Positions 1-8,430 are shown, counted from the stretch's first letter. The stretch is DNA of 34,472 bases from Polycladomyces subterraneus (GCF_030433435.1 NZ_JANRHH010000017.1:12291-46762); one strand, 5' to 3'. Notes: generated by a model not told the origin, from the letters alone. Translations and numbers: made by a program.

Positions 1-232
1 GTTGCACAAGTACGAAATGGGCGTATTAAAATTTGCTCTGCTAGAGTCCGGACATCTGCCCGCTAATCCCATTTAGTGGGCATATTTTTAGTTACCTCAA
101 CATTTGTCCTTCACAATTTTTCCTGAAGGCGGGCGCTCGTTTAATTTCGGACTTACTATGTATGCGCCGTCTCTACATTACGGATCAATGAATAGTCTAA
201 AGGCGAAGGCTATTTGGTAGGGGAGGTTTATG
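1..232. other. Non-coding leader of tiny hydrophobic gene, copy 1
   Basis: No complete gene lies here. From about base 57 to the start of the tiny gene at 233 the sequence closely matches the region about 7697-7867 in front of the second copy of that gene. The stretch 135-175 is identical, base for base, to 7774-7814. The sequence just before the start has a good ribosome site (GGGGAGG, about 220-226). Bases 1-56 could be the tail of an upstream gene, but I cannot identify it. Confidence 0.6.
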
Positions 233-355
233 ATGAGCGGATTCGGATTTGGTGGTTTCCCTTTTTTTAGTTTCGGATTGCGTCGCTTGTTAATTTTCCT
301 GTTGGTAATCGTGGTAGTAATTTTTGTTTTTCCCTTCTTTTTCTTCCTTTTTTGA
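233..355 (+). CDS. Tiny Gly/Phe-rich hydrophobic protein (YjcZ-like), copy 1
   Basis: A 40-residue ORF with a GGGGAGG ribosome site. It starts MSGFGFGG, passes through an LRRLL turn and ends in a run of Leu/Val/Ile/Phe that could form one membrane helix. The layout (short Gly/Phe-rich head, one hydrophobic segment) resembles the YjcZ-type small sporulation proteins of Bacillales, but I assign this by style, not by a signature. The paralogue at 7868 gives the shared start at the second of two adjacent ATGs (233, not 230). Compared with that copy, the C-terminal Ala-Gly-Val-Gly-Phe-Gly tail is replaced by a Phe-rich run, and the stop codon sits where transposase-derived sequence begins, so this copy's 3' end may be altered. 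Confidence 0.6.
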   Translation: MSGFGFGGFPFFSFGLRRLLIFLLVIVVVIFVFPFFFFLF

Positions 356-367
356 TCTTTTGATGAG

Positions 368-538
368 ATGAAAGGGAAGAAGCCCTTCGCAACTTTCGAT
401 GCTAAGGAGTGGGTTCGTCAAAACCGGTTAAGCGAGCGGGGAAAAGCGCTCTACAAGCGAGAGAAAGAGACGATTGAGCGGAGTTTCGGGGATGCGAAGG
501 AATTGCACGGCTATTTTCGTAGGAGTCTAAGCAAATGA
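368..538 (+). pseudogene. IS1182-type transposase C-terminal remnant
   Basis: An open frame of 56 codons reads KEWVRQNRLSERGKALYKR followed by KETIERSFGDAKELHGY. This is the typical C-terminal segment of IS1182/IS5-like DDE transposases; the E in ETIERSF is normally the last catalytic acid. The rest of the transposase is absent on both sides. The tail after HGY diverges from the family. A shorter, more damaged copy of the same segment occurs at about 30475-30570. Dead mobile-element debris. Confidence 0.7.
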
Positions 539-615
539 TCAGCTCAGTACATATTATAAAAAATTAACATAATGGAATATATTAGAAAGTATATAGAAAG
601 GATAAGGATCGTTCG

Positions 616-1509
616 ATGAAAAAAACAACGAGATTAAGAGAAATGATTTCCTCAAAAAATCCAGATTTTATCATGGAAGCACATAACGGTTTGTCTGCAA
701 AAATCGTGGAAGAAGCCGGCTTTAAAGGGATTTGGGCCAGCGGACTCTCCATCTCCGCAAGTCTGGGCGTCAGAGATAACAACGAAGCTTCCTGGACTCA
801 AGTACTGGATGTTTTGGAGTTTATGAGTGACGCTACATCCATTCCAATCTTGCTGGACGGAGATACGGGATACGGAAACTTTAATAACGCCAGGCGGCTG
901 GTCAAAAAATTAGAGCAACGAAATATAGCGGGCGTTTGCATTGAAGATAAGCTGTTCCCGAAAACCAACTCCTTTATCAACGGCGAATCCCAACCCCTTG
1001 CAGACGTGGAGGAGTTTTGTGGCAAGATCAAAGCGATGAAAGACACCCAACAGGACGACGACTTTGTTGTAGTCACGAGGGTGGAAGCTTTTATTGCGGG
1101 CTGGGGTTTGAATGAAGCGTTGCGACGCGCGGAGGCTTACCGGCAAGCAGGGGCGGATGCTATCCTGATCCACAGCAAACGGTCGGACATCACAGAAATT
1201 GAAGCGTTCATGAAAGAATGGAACGGAAGACACCCGGTAGTTATTGTGCCCACAAAATATTATGCCACTCCGACGCATCGGTTCCATGAGCTGGGGGTCA
1301 ATCTCGTCATCTGGGCCAATCATAATGTGAGGGCGTCCATTGACGCAATGAAAAAAATATCGCGGCAAATTTACCAAGAGAAAAGTCTCATCGGTGTAGA
1401 AGGCAACGTAGCAACCGTCGACGAGATTTTCCGGCTGCAAGGGGTGGAAGAGCTTCAAGCGGCGGAAAAGAAATATCTTCCCTCTAAAAAAGTTCCGGGT
1501 GATCACTGA
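616..1509 (+). CDS. pepM: Phosphoenolpyruvate phosphomutase
   Basis: Converts phosphoenolpyruvate to phosphonopyruvate, forming the carbon-phosphorus bond that starts nearly all phosphonate biosynthesis; cytosolic, Mg-dependent. The 297-residue protein has the isocitrate-lyase/PEP-mutase barrel. The diagnostic mutase loop [11 protein letters not shown] is at residues 110-120, which separates it from lyases and hydrolases of the same fold. Other active-site features are WASGLS (40-45), GVRD with D54, the Mg-binding DGDTGYGN (81-88), R155 and H186. The start has only a modest ribosome site (AAGGAT). The stop overlaps the start of the decarboxylase gene by one base (TGATG), so the two are translationally coupled. 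The reaction strongly favours PEP, and the next gene pulls it forward. Identification is firm. Confidence 0.96.
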   Translation: MKKTTRLREMISSKNPDFIMEAHNGLSAKIVEEAGFKGIWASGLSISASLGVRDNNEASWTQVLDVLEFMSDATSIPILLDGDTGYGNFNNARRLVKKLEQRNIAGVCIEDKLFPKTNSFINGESQPLADVEEFCGKIKAMKDTQQDDDFVVVTRVEAFIAGWGLNEALRRAEAYRQAGADAILIHSKRSDITEIEAFMKEWNGRHPVVIVPTKYYATPTHRFHELGVNLVIWANHNVRASIDAMKKISRQIYQEKSLIGVEGNVATVDEIFRLQGVEELQAAEKKYLPSKKVPGDH

Positions 1510-2657
1510 TGCTGCATACGAAAGCATTCGGGGAAGAACTTCAGAGGTTAGGGTTTTCATTTTACAGTGGGGTTCCGTGCTCCTTTTTGAAAAACCTGAT
1601 TAACTACGCCATCAATGAATGCGAATATGTTGGAGCAGCAAATGAGGGAGATGCGGTTGCCATTTCTGCCGGCGCCTTTTTGGCAGGGAAAAAAGCCGTG
1701 GTCCTGATGCAGAATTCGGGCCTGACCAACGCGGTTTCCCCATTGGTGTCTCTTAACTATCCGTTTCGAATTCCGGTTCTTGGATTTGTCAGCCTTCGGG
1801 GAGAAACGGGAATCCCTGATGAACCACAACATGAGCTGATGGGGCAAATCACGACCGAACTGCTCGATTTGATGCAAGTGAAATGGCAGATTCTTTCATC
1901 GGACCTAAATAAGGCCAAACTCCAACTGTTACAGGCCAATCGGTGGATCGCCAACAACCAACCTTTCTTTTTCGTTGTCAGAAAAGGGACATTTGCTGAG
2001 GAACCCCTGAAAAAACAAACGCTTTCCCTTCATTTGAACCGTATAAAAAGGATGAAAAACGAAGCGTTCACGGATCAATTACCTCGCCGGCATGAAGCGC
2101 TCCAAATCATCAGCGTATGGAAAGACAACAAAACCGTACTGATTGCCACAACCGGTAAAACAGGCCGGGAATTGTATGAAATCGAAGATGCCCCAAATCA
2201 CCTGTATATGGTCGGCTCCATGGGATGTGCCGCTTCTCTCGGACTCGGTATGGCGCTAACCCGAAGAGATTTGGATATCGTCGTGATCGACGGAGACGGC
2301 TCTTTGCTCATGCGCATGGGGAGTTTAGCTACCAACGGGTATTACAGTCCGCATAACATGCTCCATATCCTGTTGGACAATCAAACCCATGATTCGACGG
2401 GGGGGCAAAGCACTGTTTCGCATAATATTGATTTCATGGAGATTGCAGCTTTCTGCGGGTACACGAAATCGATTTACATCCACAGCTTAGAAGAATTAAA
2501 AACCTCCATCCAGGAATGGAAGCAAAGCAGAGGACTGACTTTTCTCTATATGAGAATTTCAAAAGGCTCCCAGAGTCAGCTGGGCCGCCCCAAAATAAAA
2601 CCGTATGAAGTGAAAGAGAGACTGCAGATTTTTATTAAAAACAACTTGCCAGATTAA
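1509..2657 (+). CDS. ppd: Phosphonopyruvate decarboxylase
   Basis: Thiamine-diphosphate enzyme that decarboxylates phosphonopyruvate to phosphonoacetaldehyde, the irreversible step that drives the unfavourable mutase reaction. The 382-residue length is normal for a Ppd. The N-terminal TPP half has the catalytic glutamate in AANEGDAVA (E46) and the family-typical GETGIPDEPQHELMG (98-112). The C-terminal half has GSMGCAASLGLGMA (236-249) and the metal/diphosphate motif starting GDGS (262-265) and ending in N291 of LDNQTHDSTGGQ. There is no strong ribosome site of its own; the ATG overlaps the upstream TGA, implying coupling with pepM. Sulfopyruvate decarboxylase is a related alternative, but the pepM neighbour makes Ppd nearly certain. 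Confidence 0.95.
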   Translation: MLHTKAFGEELQRLGFSFYSGVPCSFLKNLINYAINECEYVGAANEGDAVAISAGAFLAGKKAVVLMQNSGLTNAVSPLVSLNYPFRIPVLGFVSLRGETGIPDEPQHELMGQITTELLDLMQVKWQILSSDLNKAKLQLLQANRWIANNQPFFFVVRKGTFAEEPLKKQTLSLHLNRIKRMKNEAFTDQLPRRHEALQIISVWKDNKTVLIATTGKTGRELYEIEDAPNHLYMVGSMGCAASLGLGMALTRRDLDIVVIDGDGSLLMRMGSLATNGYYSPHNMLHILLDNQTHDSTGGQSTVSHNIDFMEIAAFCGYTKSIYIHSLEELKTSIQEWKQSRGLTFLYMRISKGSQSQLGRPKIKPYEVKERLQIFIKNNLPD

Positions 2658-2672
2658 CGGAGAGGAAATCCT

Positions 2673-3791
2673 ATGCGGATGGTCAAAAGAAATATTTTAC
2701 TGAATCCCGGACCCGCCACAACGACGGACAGTGTCAAATACGCTCAGGTAGTTCCTGATATATGCCCCCGTGAACCCGAGTTTGGCCACCTGATGGGTTC
2801 CATATCCACAGAACTGACCCGATTGGTTGCCGATCCGGAGAAGTATACCACCGTATTGTTCGGCGGTTCGGGTACGGCGGCGGTCGAATCTATTTTAAGT
2901 TCCGTTGTGGATAATGATATTCTAGTCATCATCAATAATGGCGCTTATGGCAAACGGATGTGCGAGATTGCGGAAGCCTATGGGTTGAACTTCCTGGAAT
3001 TTAACAGTCCACCGGATAAGGGCATCGACTTGAACGCACTGGAAAAATGGATTCAACACTCTCCCAGAAACATCTCCCATCTGGCCGTCGTTCACCATGA
3101 GACAACCACTGGTCTGTTAAACGATATCGAGTCAATTGGGCAACTATGTAGGAAACATCGAATCGATATGGTCGTGGATGCCATGAGTTCATTTGCCGCC
3201 ATTCCGATCCAAATGAAGACGATGAATATCAGTTTCCTGGCCTCAAGTTCCAATAAGAATCTTCAAGGAATGGCAGGCGTCGCATTTGTCATCGCGGATA
3301 AAAACAAATTGGAATGCGTGCAGAACAAAAAACCACGAAATTATTACCTGAATCTGTATGACCAATATCAGTTTTTTTTAAAGACCCGCCAGATGCGCTT
3401 CACGCCTCCTGTTCAAACCCTGTATGCTCTCAAACAAGCGATTGTCGAGTTAAAACAAGAAGGGGTGGCAAGGAGATACGCGAGGTACGTAAAGTCCTGG
3501 GAAACGTTAACAAAGGGGATTTCCCGGCTTGGATTAAAGTATATCGTCCCGGAAAAACACCATTCGAAAATCATCACGGCCATCCTCGAACCGGATTGCG
3601 ACGGATTCGATTTCAATGAAATGCACGACTATTTATACAGGCGAGGCTTCACGATTTACCCCGGTAAACTTGAGCAGCTGGAAACGTTCAGAATCGCCAA
3701 TATGGGAGATATCACCCACAAAGATATCGAAAGGTTTTTAAAATCGTTGGAAAGTTACCTGAGAACCATTAATTATATGAAGGATGGATGA
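2673..3791 (+). CDS. phnW: 2-aminoethylphosphonate-pyruvate transaminase (biosynthetic)
   Basis: Class V PLP aminotransferase that interconverts phosphonoacetaldehyde + alanine and 2-aminoethylphosphonate + pyruvate. Beside pepM-ppd it is expected to run in the AEP-forming direction. The 372-residue protein has NPGPA (11-15), the cofactor-phosphate region GSGTAA (65-70), HHETTTG (141-147), the pyridine-N aspartate D169 in VVDAMSS, and the Schiff-base lysine K195 in SSSNKNLQG. The ribosome site GGAGAGG lies 7 bases before the first ATG, 15 bases after the ppd stop. No phosphonoacetaldehyde hydrolase (phnX) is nearby, which argues against AEP degradation. Other AEP-aldehyde aminotransferases of the same fold are possible. 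Confidence 0.92.
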   Translation: MRMVKRNILLNPGPATTTDSVKYAQVVPDICPREPEFGHLMGSISTELTRLVADPEKYTTVLFGGSGTAAVESILSSVVDNDILVIINNGAYGKRMCEIAEAYGLNFLEFNSPPDKGIDLNALEKWIQHSPRNISHLAVVHHETTTGLLNDIESIGQLCRKHRIDMVVDAMSSFAAIPIQMKTMNISFLASSSNKNLQGMAGVAFVIADKNKLECVQNKKPRNYYLNLYDQYQFFLKTRQMRFTPPVQTLYALKQAIVELKQEGVARRYARYVKSWETLTKGISRLGLKYIVPEKHHSKIITAILEPDCDGFDFNEMHDYLYRRGFTIYPGKLEQLETFRIANMGDITHKDIERFLKSLESYLRTINYMKDG

Positions 3792-3794
3792 TAG

Positions 3795-4073
3795 ATGAAT
3801 AGCATCCTCAAAAAAAACAAAGGGTTGAGATATTCGTTTATGGTGAAGGATGTTCGGTTGGTGGTTGGGGATGACCGTTCGGTTAGTCATAGCAAATTGC
3901 CCACGGTCCTCATAAATCCACTTGGTGCCATGAATACTGCAATAGGGGCATTGTGTGAGATGTGGGCTCGATTCACTTTGGTTGCGATTACGGAAATAAT
4001 CGAGATATCCTATCATAATACCACATCCCACCTTATGCTGCGATGTTGTCAGCCGGCGATGCTCGCCCACTAA
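3795..4073 (+). pseudogene. Truncated start of a fourth operon gene?
   Basis: An ORF begins 3 bases after the phnW stop. Only its first roughly 20 codons (MNSILKKNKGLRYSFMVKDV) look like an ordinary basic N-terminus. From about base 3850 onward the plus-strand reading is the antisense of a nasC-like gene, so the remaining frame is meaningless. I infer that a downstream operon gene was cut by a rearrangement at about 3850. A basic opening like this is common in cell-surface polymer transferases, which would fit AEP decoration, but the piece is far too short to identify. It could also be chance. Confidence 0.35.
3850..4016 (-). pseudogene. Assimilatory nitrate reductase N-terminal fragment (NasC-like)
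   Basis: The minus-strand frame starts MIGYLDYFRNRNQ after an AAGGTGGG ribosome site and continues HLTQCPYCSIHGTKW. The B. subtilis NasC N-terminus has the same arrangement (a YFR segment followed by TQCPFCSMQCKM), so this is the start of a molybdopterin nitrate reductase. The third cysteine of the expected 4Fe-4S ligand motif is a glycine here (IHG instead of MQC). The match ends after about 55 codons at IPNHQP, where AEP-operon sequence takes over. It follows the narK-like pseudogene by about 50 bases on the same strand, the usual transporter-reductase order. Non-functional. Confidence 0.6.
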
Positions 4074-5111
4074 CGACGCCAACGCCGACTGACCACAAAC
4101 ATGGAGATGAACGCCAGCGCCACTACTACTGTTACTGCCCACAAGCCGGTGGCATAGGTGCCAGTCACGTCCTTAAGCGAGCCCAGAACAAACGGGAGAT
4201 AAAATCCTCCGATTCCTCCGGCCGCGCCGACCATTCCGGTAATGACACCGATTTCCTTAGCAAACCGCTGGGGCACCAATTGGAAGACAGCGCCGTTGCC
4301 CATACTCAGTCCCATCATTGTCATAATCAGCAGTCCCCTCATCCAGCGAACGTAGGCAATTGGGCGGCATAGGCCATCAAGCAGGCAACAATTGGAAACA
4401 GGATCAGTAATATGCGAATCCCCCGATCCGATCGGACAGCCAACTGCCGATCGGATGAACCAAACTGCCCGACACGCAAGCGGTCACAAAACTGGATGCC
4501 TCCACCTGATTGAGGCCGTACTGATAATGTATCAAAATCGGCAAGAAACTGGAAAACCCGACGAAGCCACCAAACGTGACACTATAAAAGAAGCAAAACA
4601 GCCACGCATCTTTTTCTTTCCATAAGGAAAAATACTAATAAAGAGGTTGTGCAGGCGGTTGACCGGGAGCATCTTTGGCAAAGAAAGTAAAACGATCATG
4701 ACCAATCCGATCGGGATCATCGCCAGTCCGAACACATCATGCCAACTGCCAGACACGCTAACCGAGGAGCAAACCAGACGGCCAACACGGTACCACTGTT
4801 GCCGGCTCCCGTAATCCCCATCGCCAAACCCTGATACTCCGGCCGATACCAACGGCTGGCCAATGGTATGGCAGCGGCGAAGCTGGCGCCGGCAATCCCC
4901 AGCAAAAAACCGGCGGCAAACACCTCGGGCAGCTGTCGCCCGTCAACCACAGCAAACAGAGCGGCACCATCGTGGAAGCCATTCCAATCAGACCGGTGCG
5001 CTTGGCACCGATTCGGTCGGTCAAGAGTCCCATCAGGATGCGGAAAATGGAACTGCCCAGCGTCGGCACCACCACCCTTGTGAAGCGAAAGATGTCGTTA
5101 GAACAATTCAA
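4070..5111 (-). pseudogene. Nitrate/nitrite MFS transporter (NarK/NasA-like), frameshifted
   Basis: Four minus-strand frame segments join into one NarK-type transporter. They are: 5111 to about 4960 ([20 protein letters not shown]), about 4950-4750 ([20 protein letters not shown]), about 4770-4680 ([19 protein letters not shown]), and about 4620-4070, ending in [30 protein letters not shown] and [13 protein letters not shown], which are the nitrate-porter signatures. At least two frameshifts and internal stops separate the pieces. The first transmembrane helix and start codon are missing beyond about 5111. In life it imported nitrate for the adjacent reductase. Certain as to family, certainly inactive. 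Confidence 0.85.
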
Positions 5112-5154
5112 ACTGCTCTATTCAAGCGAATAATCAGCCTGAAGACGACAGAAG

Positions 5155-5964
5155 CTATTGATTCTCATCTGTAAATAACCAGTTCATTATAATGTCAGGT
5201 ACTCCGGCTATTTCTGCTGTCATCTTACGCAATTTATTGTATATGGTCCAATCTGGCAACTTTGAAAAAAGCAAGTGGCAAGGCCCGCCTATGGCATCAT
5301 TGGTATTTACTTCAATAATCCAAATATCCCCTTTCTCATCAATGCCAAAGTCAATCCCAACTTCTTTAAATTCATAAATTACATTAAGGGACTGGCAAAT
5401 CTTTTGACTAACCATATATAGTTTGTATTTCAGATAATTATCATAATTTTCGAAAATGTAAGAAGTTGGTAATACTTCCCCACCACTTATTGTTACATTG
5501 GAAACCACGGCCCCTTCTCCCCCAGCCCGGACAAGGTCACCAATGTAAACCCATCCGCGTTTGGGGTCTTTAATTAAATGTGAACGAATACAGATGGGTC
5601 TGTTTTTATATTTCTTAAATATAATCCCTTGTTGAACGATATATTTTTCACTTTCGCTCAGTGGCAAAACCATGGAATCTATCGAATCGGCAACCTGGAT
5701 AGGATGCTGTTCCTTTTTTAATATATAATCGTTTCTGTCCTCCCGGCGGCTTAAATAAATGACCTCTTTTCCACCAAAACCAGCTACAGATTTAATATAG
5801 ACACGTCCATATCGATTTAACATTTCTTCTATATTAGAGAAATCGGCATAAAAGATGGTGTCCGGAAGATAACCAGGGGAAATATCATTGGACTGTAGCC
5901 ATTTATGCATCTCCCATTTATTTAGAAATTTTCGTTCATGATCAAAGTTTATCATTGAATCCAC
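5155..5964 (-). CDS. YheC/YheD-type ATP-grasp protein
   Basis: A 269-residue member of the YheC/YheD family, ATP-grasp-fold proteins linked to the spore coat/endospore in Bacillus; the substrate is unknown. Visible features are KWEMHKWLQ near residue 16, the ATP-binding strand VYIKSVAGFGGKEV (about 55-68), an RSHLIKDPKRGW segment, and the metal-binding end EVGIDFGID...IWIIEVNTN. The start is GTG with AAAGGAGG 8 bases upstream; an ATG three codons later is worse placed. It is shorter than typical YheC/D proteins (350-450 aa) because it lacks the N-terminal extension and holds only the catalytic domain. It stands alone, convergent with the broken nitrate locus. Confidence 0.85.
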   Translation of the reverse strand: MDSMINFDHERKFLNKWEMHKWLQSNDISPGYLPDTIFYADFSNIEEMLNRYGRVYIKSVAGFGGKEVIYLSRREDRNDYILKKEQHPIQVADSIDSMVLPLSESEKYIVQQGIIFKKYKNRPICIRSHLIKDPKRGWVYIGDLVRAGGEGAVVSNVTISGGEVLPTSYIFENYDNYLKYKLYMVSQKICQSLNVIYEFKEVGIDFGIDEKGDIWIIEVNTNDAIGGPCHLLFSKLPDWTIYNKLRKMTAEIAGVPDIIMNWLFTDENQ

Positions 5965-6833
5965 TTATACATCCTCCTTTTAAAAATACAAAAAGGGCAT
6001 ATTGGGAAAGGATCATCACCCAATTTAAGGGTTTTTTCCTCCAATCCAACTTCTGTTATTGCAACTATCTTCGCCTTCAGTAATTCAGTATATCCTATTT
6101 CGCTGGTGAGGAAGTGGTAAGTGTGTTCTCCTATTTTAAGTGTTTTTGGACAGATACCTTTCTAAATTCCAACTTAATGATTTGAGATAGCATCAATCAC
6201 CGACGATTCTCCACGAAAAGGGCATAAGCTTCCGCAGTCTCTGGAAAACATGGATAACACAAGTAATGGAGTAAAACTAAATTTCATGTGTTTGAGTCTC
6301 TTGCGGAATTTGAAACAGAACGCAGGCTGTTTGGCTACAGCCCGCGCACGAAGGAGGTTGGCTGCACGGCCACGGTTGGGATTAGGTACACGATTCTTCC
6401 CTCTTCTTCGGCTAGCTCGCCAAAACGCCCCAACCCTAGAAGAAGTACATTCATCATCGCTCTAAACTCTGCCTGCACATCGTATCCCTATGCCTGCGGT
6501 TAACAGTTCCGCCAAAAAAACCTTGGTGTATTCATTGCTATATTCAGGCGTACAGCCGGGTTTTGCTGTAACTTGATATTTAATAGGTAAGAAGCTTTAG
6601 CTTTTCTTTGATTTACCTGGGTATAGGGGCATTGAGCTCCTTGCTTGGTGATGTGGCCAACGTTGTAGGCTTTTTCAGCAGTTGTTCCCGATGTAGACGG
6701 CGTCCCAACCCTGGTCTAAGTGATTAACTGAAGCGAATGGAATCAGCACTCGTTTTGGAGAAACCAACGGTGTGGGAACGAAGTCTATGTGATCAACTAA
6801 TGGATCACGAAGCGAAAAACACGTCGCAAACCG
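5965..6833. other. Gene-free stretch with degraded coding pieces
   Basis: No intact gene is supported in these roughly 870 bases. On the minus strand, about 6470-6344, an open frame reads NVLLLGLGRFGELAEEEGR and ends VQPTSFVRGL, which has protein-like composition, but it is out of frame with anything upstream and I do not recognise it. The bases 5965-5995 hold the ribosome site of the ATP-grasp gene. The remainder shows nothing I can name. Confidence 0.4.
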
Positions 6834-7024
6834 TTGTCCCCGAAATCCTTCGACGGACACGTCAACTACACCCTCGGATTGAAAGAACAATTGATCTTCT
6901 CGGAAATCGACTACAATAAAGTGGATAAAGTCGGGGAATGGACGTTATCATCGTTACCACCGCCAACACGGACGAAGAAGCAGGTGAACTGCTCTCGCAG
7001 CTGGGCATATACTTTCGCAAGTAA
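6834..7024 (+). pseudogene. rplE: Ribosomal protein L5 C-terminal fragment
   Basis: Reads [19 protein letters not shown], then [13 protein letters not shown], then after a one-base deletion near 6931 continues [20 protein letters not shown] and ends YFRK with TAA at 7022-7024. This is the C-terminal third of L5. The upstream two thirds are missing or unrecognisable. It sits directly before rpsN, as in the normal spc operon, so a rplE-rpsN piece of that operon has been copied here and only the second gene kept. Non-functional. Confidence 0.85.
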
Positions 7025-7068
7025 TAAAAAGTGAACGTGACTAAACAGCAAAGGAGGGGGATATCCCA

Positions 7069-7254
7069 TTGGCCAAAAAATCGATGATCGCCAAAGCGAA
7101 GCGTAAACCGAAATTCAAAGCGCGCGCCTGCAACCGGTGTGAGCGGTGCGGACGGCCACACGCCGTCTTGCGCAAGTTCGGCCTCTGCCGGATTTGCTTA
7201 CGTGAATTGGCGTATAAAGGGCAGATTCCCAGCGTAAAAAAAGCCAGCTGGTAA
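7069..7254 (+). CDS. rpsN: 30S ribosomal protein S14, zinc type
   Basis: A 61-residue S14 of the short type-Z class, part of the small-subunit head. Zinc-binding cysteine pairs are at CERC (24-27) and CRIC (40-43), inside [20 protein letters not shown]. The C-terminus [10 protein letters not shown] is canonical. The start is TTG ([13 protein letters not shown]) with AAGGAGGGGG 7 bases upstream, the usual start for this gene. It follows a broken rplE tail, and no rpsH, rplF or other spc gene follows, so this is a displaced extra copy or the result of a rearrangement. The protein itself looks fully functional. Confidence 0.92.
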   Translation: MAKKSMIAKAKRKPKFKARACNRCERCGRPHAVLRKFGLCRICLRELAYKGQIPSVKKASW

Positions 7255-7389
7255 TGAAAGTGGAAGGAGGGAAGCATGAATACGGGTTATCAGAGGTGGA
7301 TATGAGGGATGTTTAGATCCGTCAGAGACCCATGGTTTCTAACAGGATTCACAAACAATGAGCCCAACTTATGTTGGGTGAGGCTATAT

Positions 7390-7420
7390 ACAAACCCAGT
7401 GAAAAAAGCCCTGGGTTTGT
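7390..7420 (+). terminator. Hairpin after repeat tail
   Basis: Inverted repeat ACAAACCCAG / CTGGGTTTGT with an 11-base loop, a 10-bp stem. The T-run after it is weak, so termination is likely but not certain. Confidence 0.5.
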
Positions 7421-7610
7421 TAAATAGTTTGGGAGAATGTGGAGAAAGATAGACAGAGATCACGGAGAAAACAGGCTAAACCCTATCACTCTCCTTAAAC
7501 AACTTTCATACAATACATTAGTTGGCTACCAGCAGGAAGATCAGCAGGAAAGCCAGCCAAAGCTAGCCATAACCATCCGAACCCAACTCTAACTCCTCTT
7601 AAAATCCCAG

Positions 7611-7645
7611 CGGTTTTCCGCTGGGATTTTGTATATATATTAGGA
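7611..7645 (+). terminator. Rho-independent terminator
   Basis: AAAATCCCAGCGG / CCGCTGGGATTTT is a 13-bp perfect stem with a 4-base loop, read through to TTTTGTATAT. It is likely bidirectional. Confidence 0.75.
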
Positions 7646-7697
7646 TAAGATGGGGAAGATATACGGAGATTAAGGAGAAAGGGCTATTCCTTTTGTC

Positions 7698-7867
7698 CGC
7701 TAATCTTATTTATCGGACTATTTTTAGCTACCTCAACATTTGTGTTCACGTTTTTTCCTGAAGTCCCGTGGGTGCTCGTTTAATTTCGGACTTACTATGT
7801 ATGCGCCGTCTCTATAGTACGGATCAATGAATAGTCTACACTATATAGAGAGAAAGGGGGGTTTATT
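7698..7867. repeat. Leader repeat of tiny hydrophobic gene, copy 2
   Basis: This non-coding stretch is nearly the same as about 57-232. Bases 7774-7814 are identical to 135-175. Conservation of the leader appears as high as that of the gene behind it, and includes blocks with no coding sense. It ends in an AAAGGGGGG ribosome site. Confidence 0.75.
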
Positions 7868-7972
7868 ATGAGCGGATTCGGCGGATTTGGTTTCGGATTG
7901 CGTCGCTTGTTGATTTTCCTGTTGGTAATCGCAACAATTTTTGTTTTTGCCGGCGTTGGATTTGGTTTCTAA
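7868..7972 (+). CDS. Tiny Gly/Phe-rich hydrophobic protein (YjcZ-like), copy 2
   Basis: A 34-residue ORF with a strong ribosome site (AAAGGGGGG, 8 bases from ATG) and its own terminator. Residues 1-10 are MSGFGGFGFG, 11-15 LRRLL, and about 14-32 form one hydrophobic helix, ending AGVGFGF. It is the best-preserved member of a local family (233-355; broken copy 20938-21037). The overall build resembles YjcZ/SscA-like small spore proteins, but I see no decisive signature, so the role is inferred. Confidence 0.7.
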   Translation: MSGFGGFGFGLRRLLIFLLVIATIFVFAGVGFGF

Positions 7973-8005
7973 CAGGATTTACACACAATGAGCCCGAGTC
8001 AGCAT

Positions 8006-8035
8006 ACCCCCACCGTTTTCGGTGGGGGTTATGTA
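8006..8035 (+). terminator. Rho-independent terminator after tiny gene
   Basis: ACCCCCACCG / CGGTGGGGGT with a TTTT loop, about 35 bases after the stop of the 34-aa gene. Confidence 0.75.
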
Positions 8036-8211
8036 TTAAAATACCACCTGTTGGTTTCAATTGGTTACTCCCTCAAGAAAATAATGAAGATCTCACGCAT
8101 TCTCTTCCATTCTCCCTTTTTTAGGGGGACAAACGAACCCACTTGACGGAGGATGTTTGAAAGAAAGGGGTAAATTGGCTGTTTAGTCGACGTTTAAATA
8201 AAGTGTCAGGC

Positions 8212-8430
8212 TCTTTTTCCATAATATGGTCGCGCGTCGAATCTCCACAATACCCTTGCGGTATGCCCTCCCATGTCTCACAGGGTCTTCGCCCTCACAT
8301 TCCTTCGTTCAACCTGCCAAGGGGTGGAGGCCAGGGGGATGCTTAGCGACAGGGTCGTGCCCGTATGACCGAATTCGTCCCGGCTCTACGCTTCGTTTGT
8401 CCATAAAAAAGGAATCAAGATCACAAGAGA
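8212..8430 (-). ncRNA. Candidate guide (bridge/seek) RNA region of the IS110 element
   Basis: IS1111-group elements are known to carry their structured guide RNA in the non-coding end downstream of the transposase. These roughly 219 bases are exactly that interval, with no supported gene in either strand. I infer the RNA from position only; I have not folded it or found its target and donor loops. Confidence 0.35.

Larger units (their letters stand above)
7255..7697. other. Intergenic with repeat tail and two hairpins
   Basis: No gene recognised. Bases about 7330-7362 (TGGTTTCTAACAGGATTCAC and following) repeat the 3' end and trailer of the tiny hydrophobic gene at about 7962-7995, so a further copy has been lost except for its tail. 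Two terminator-like hairpins follow, annotated separately. Confidence 0.6.

Noticed and set aside
910..1560. Long minus-strand frame inside pepM
   Set aside because: Antisense shadow of a firmly identified gene, without ribosome site or protein-like composition.
7060..7260. Idea that S14 is part of an active ribosomal operon in place
   Set aside because: The upstream rplE is broken and nothing ribosomal follows.
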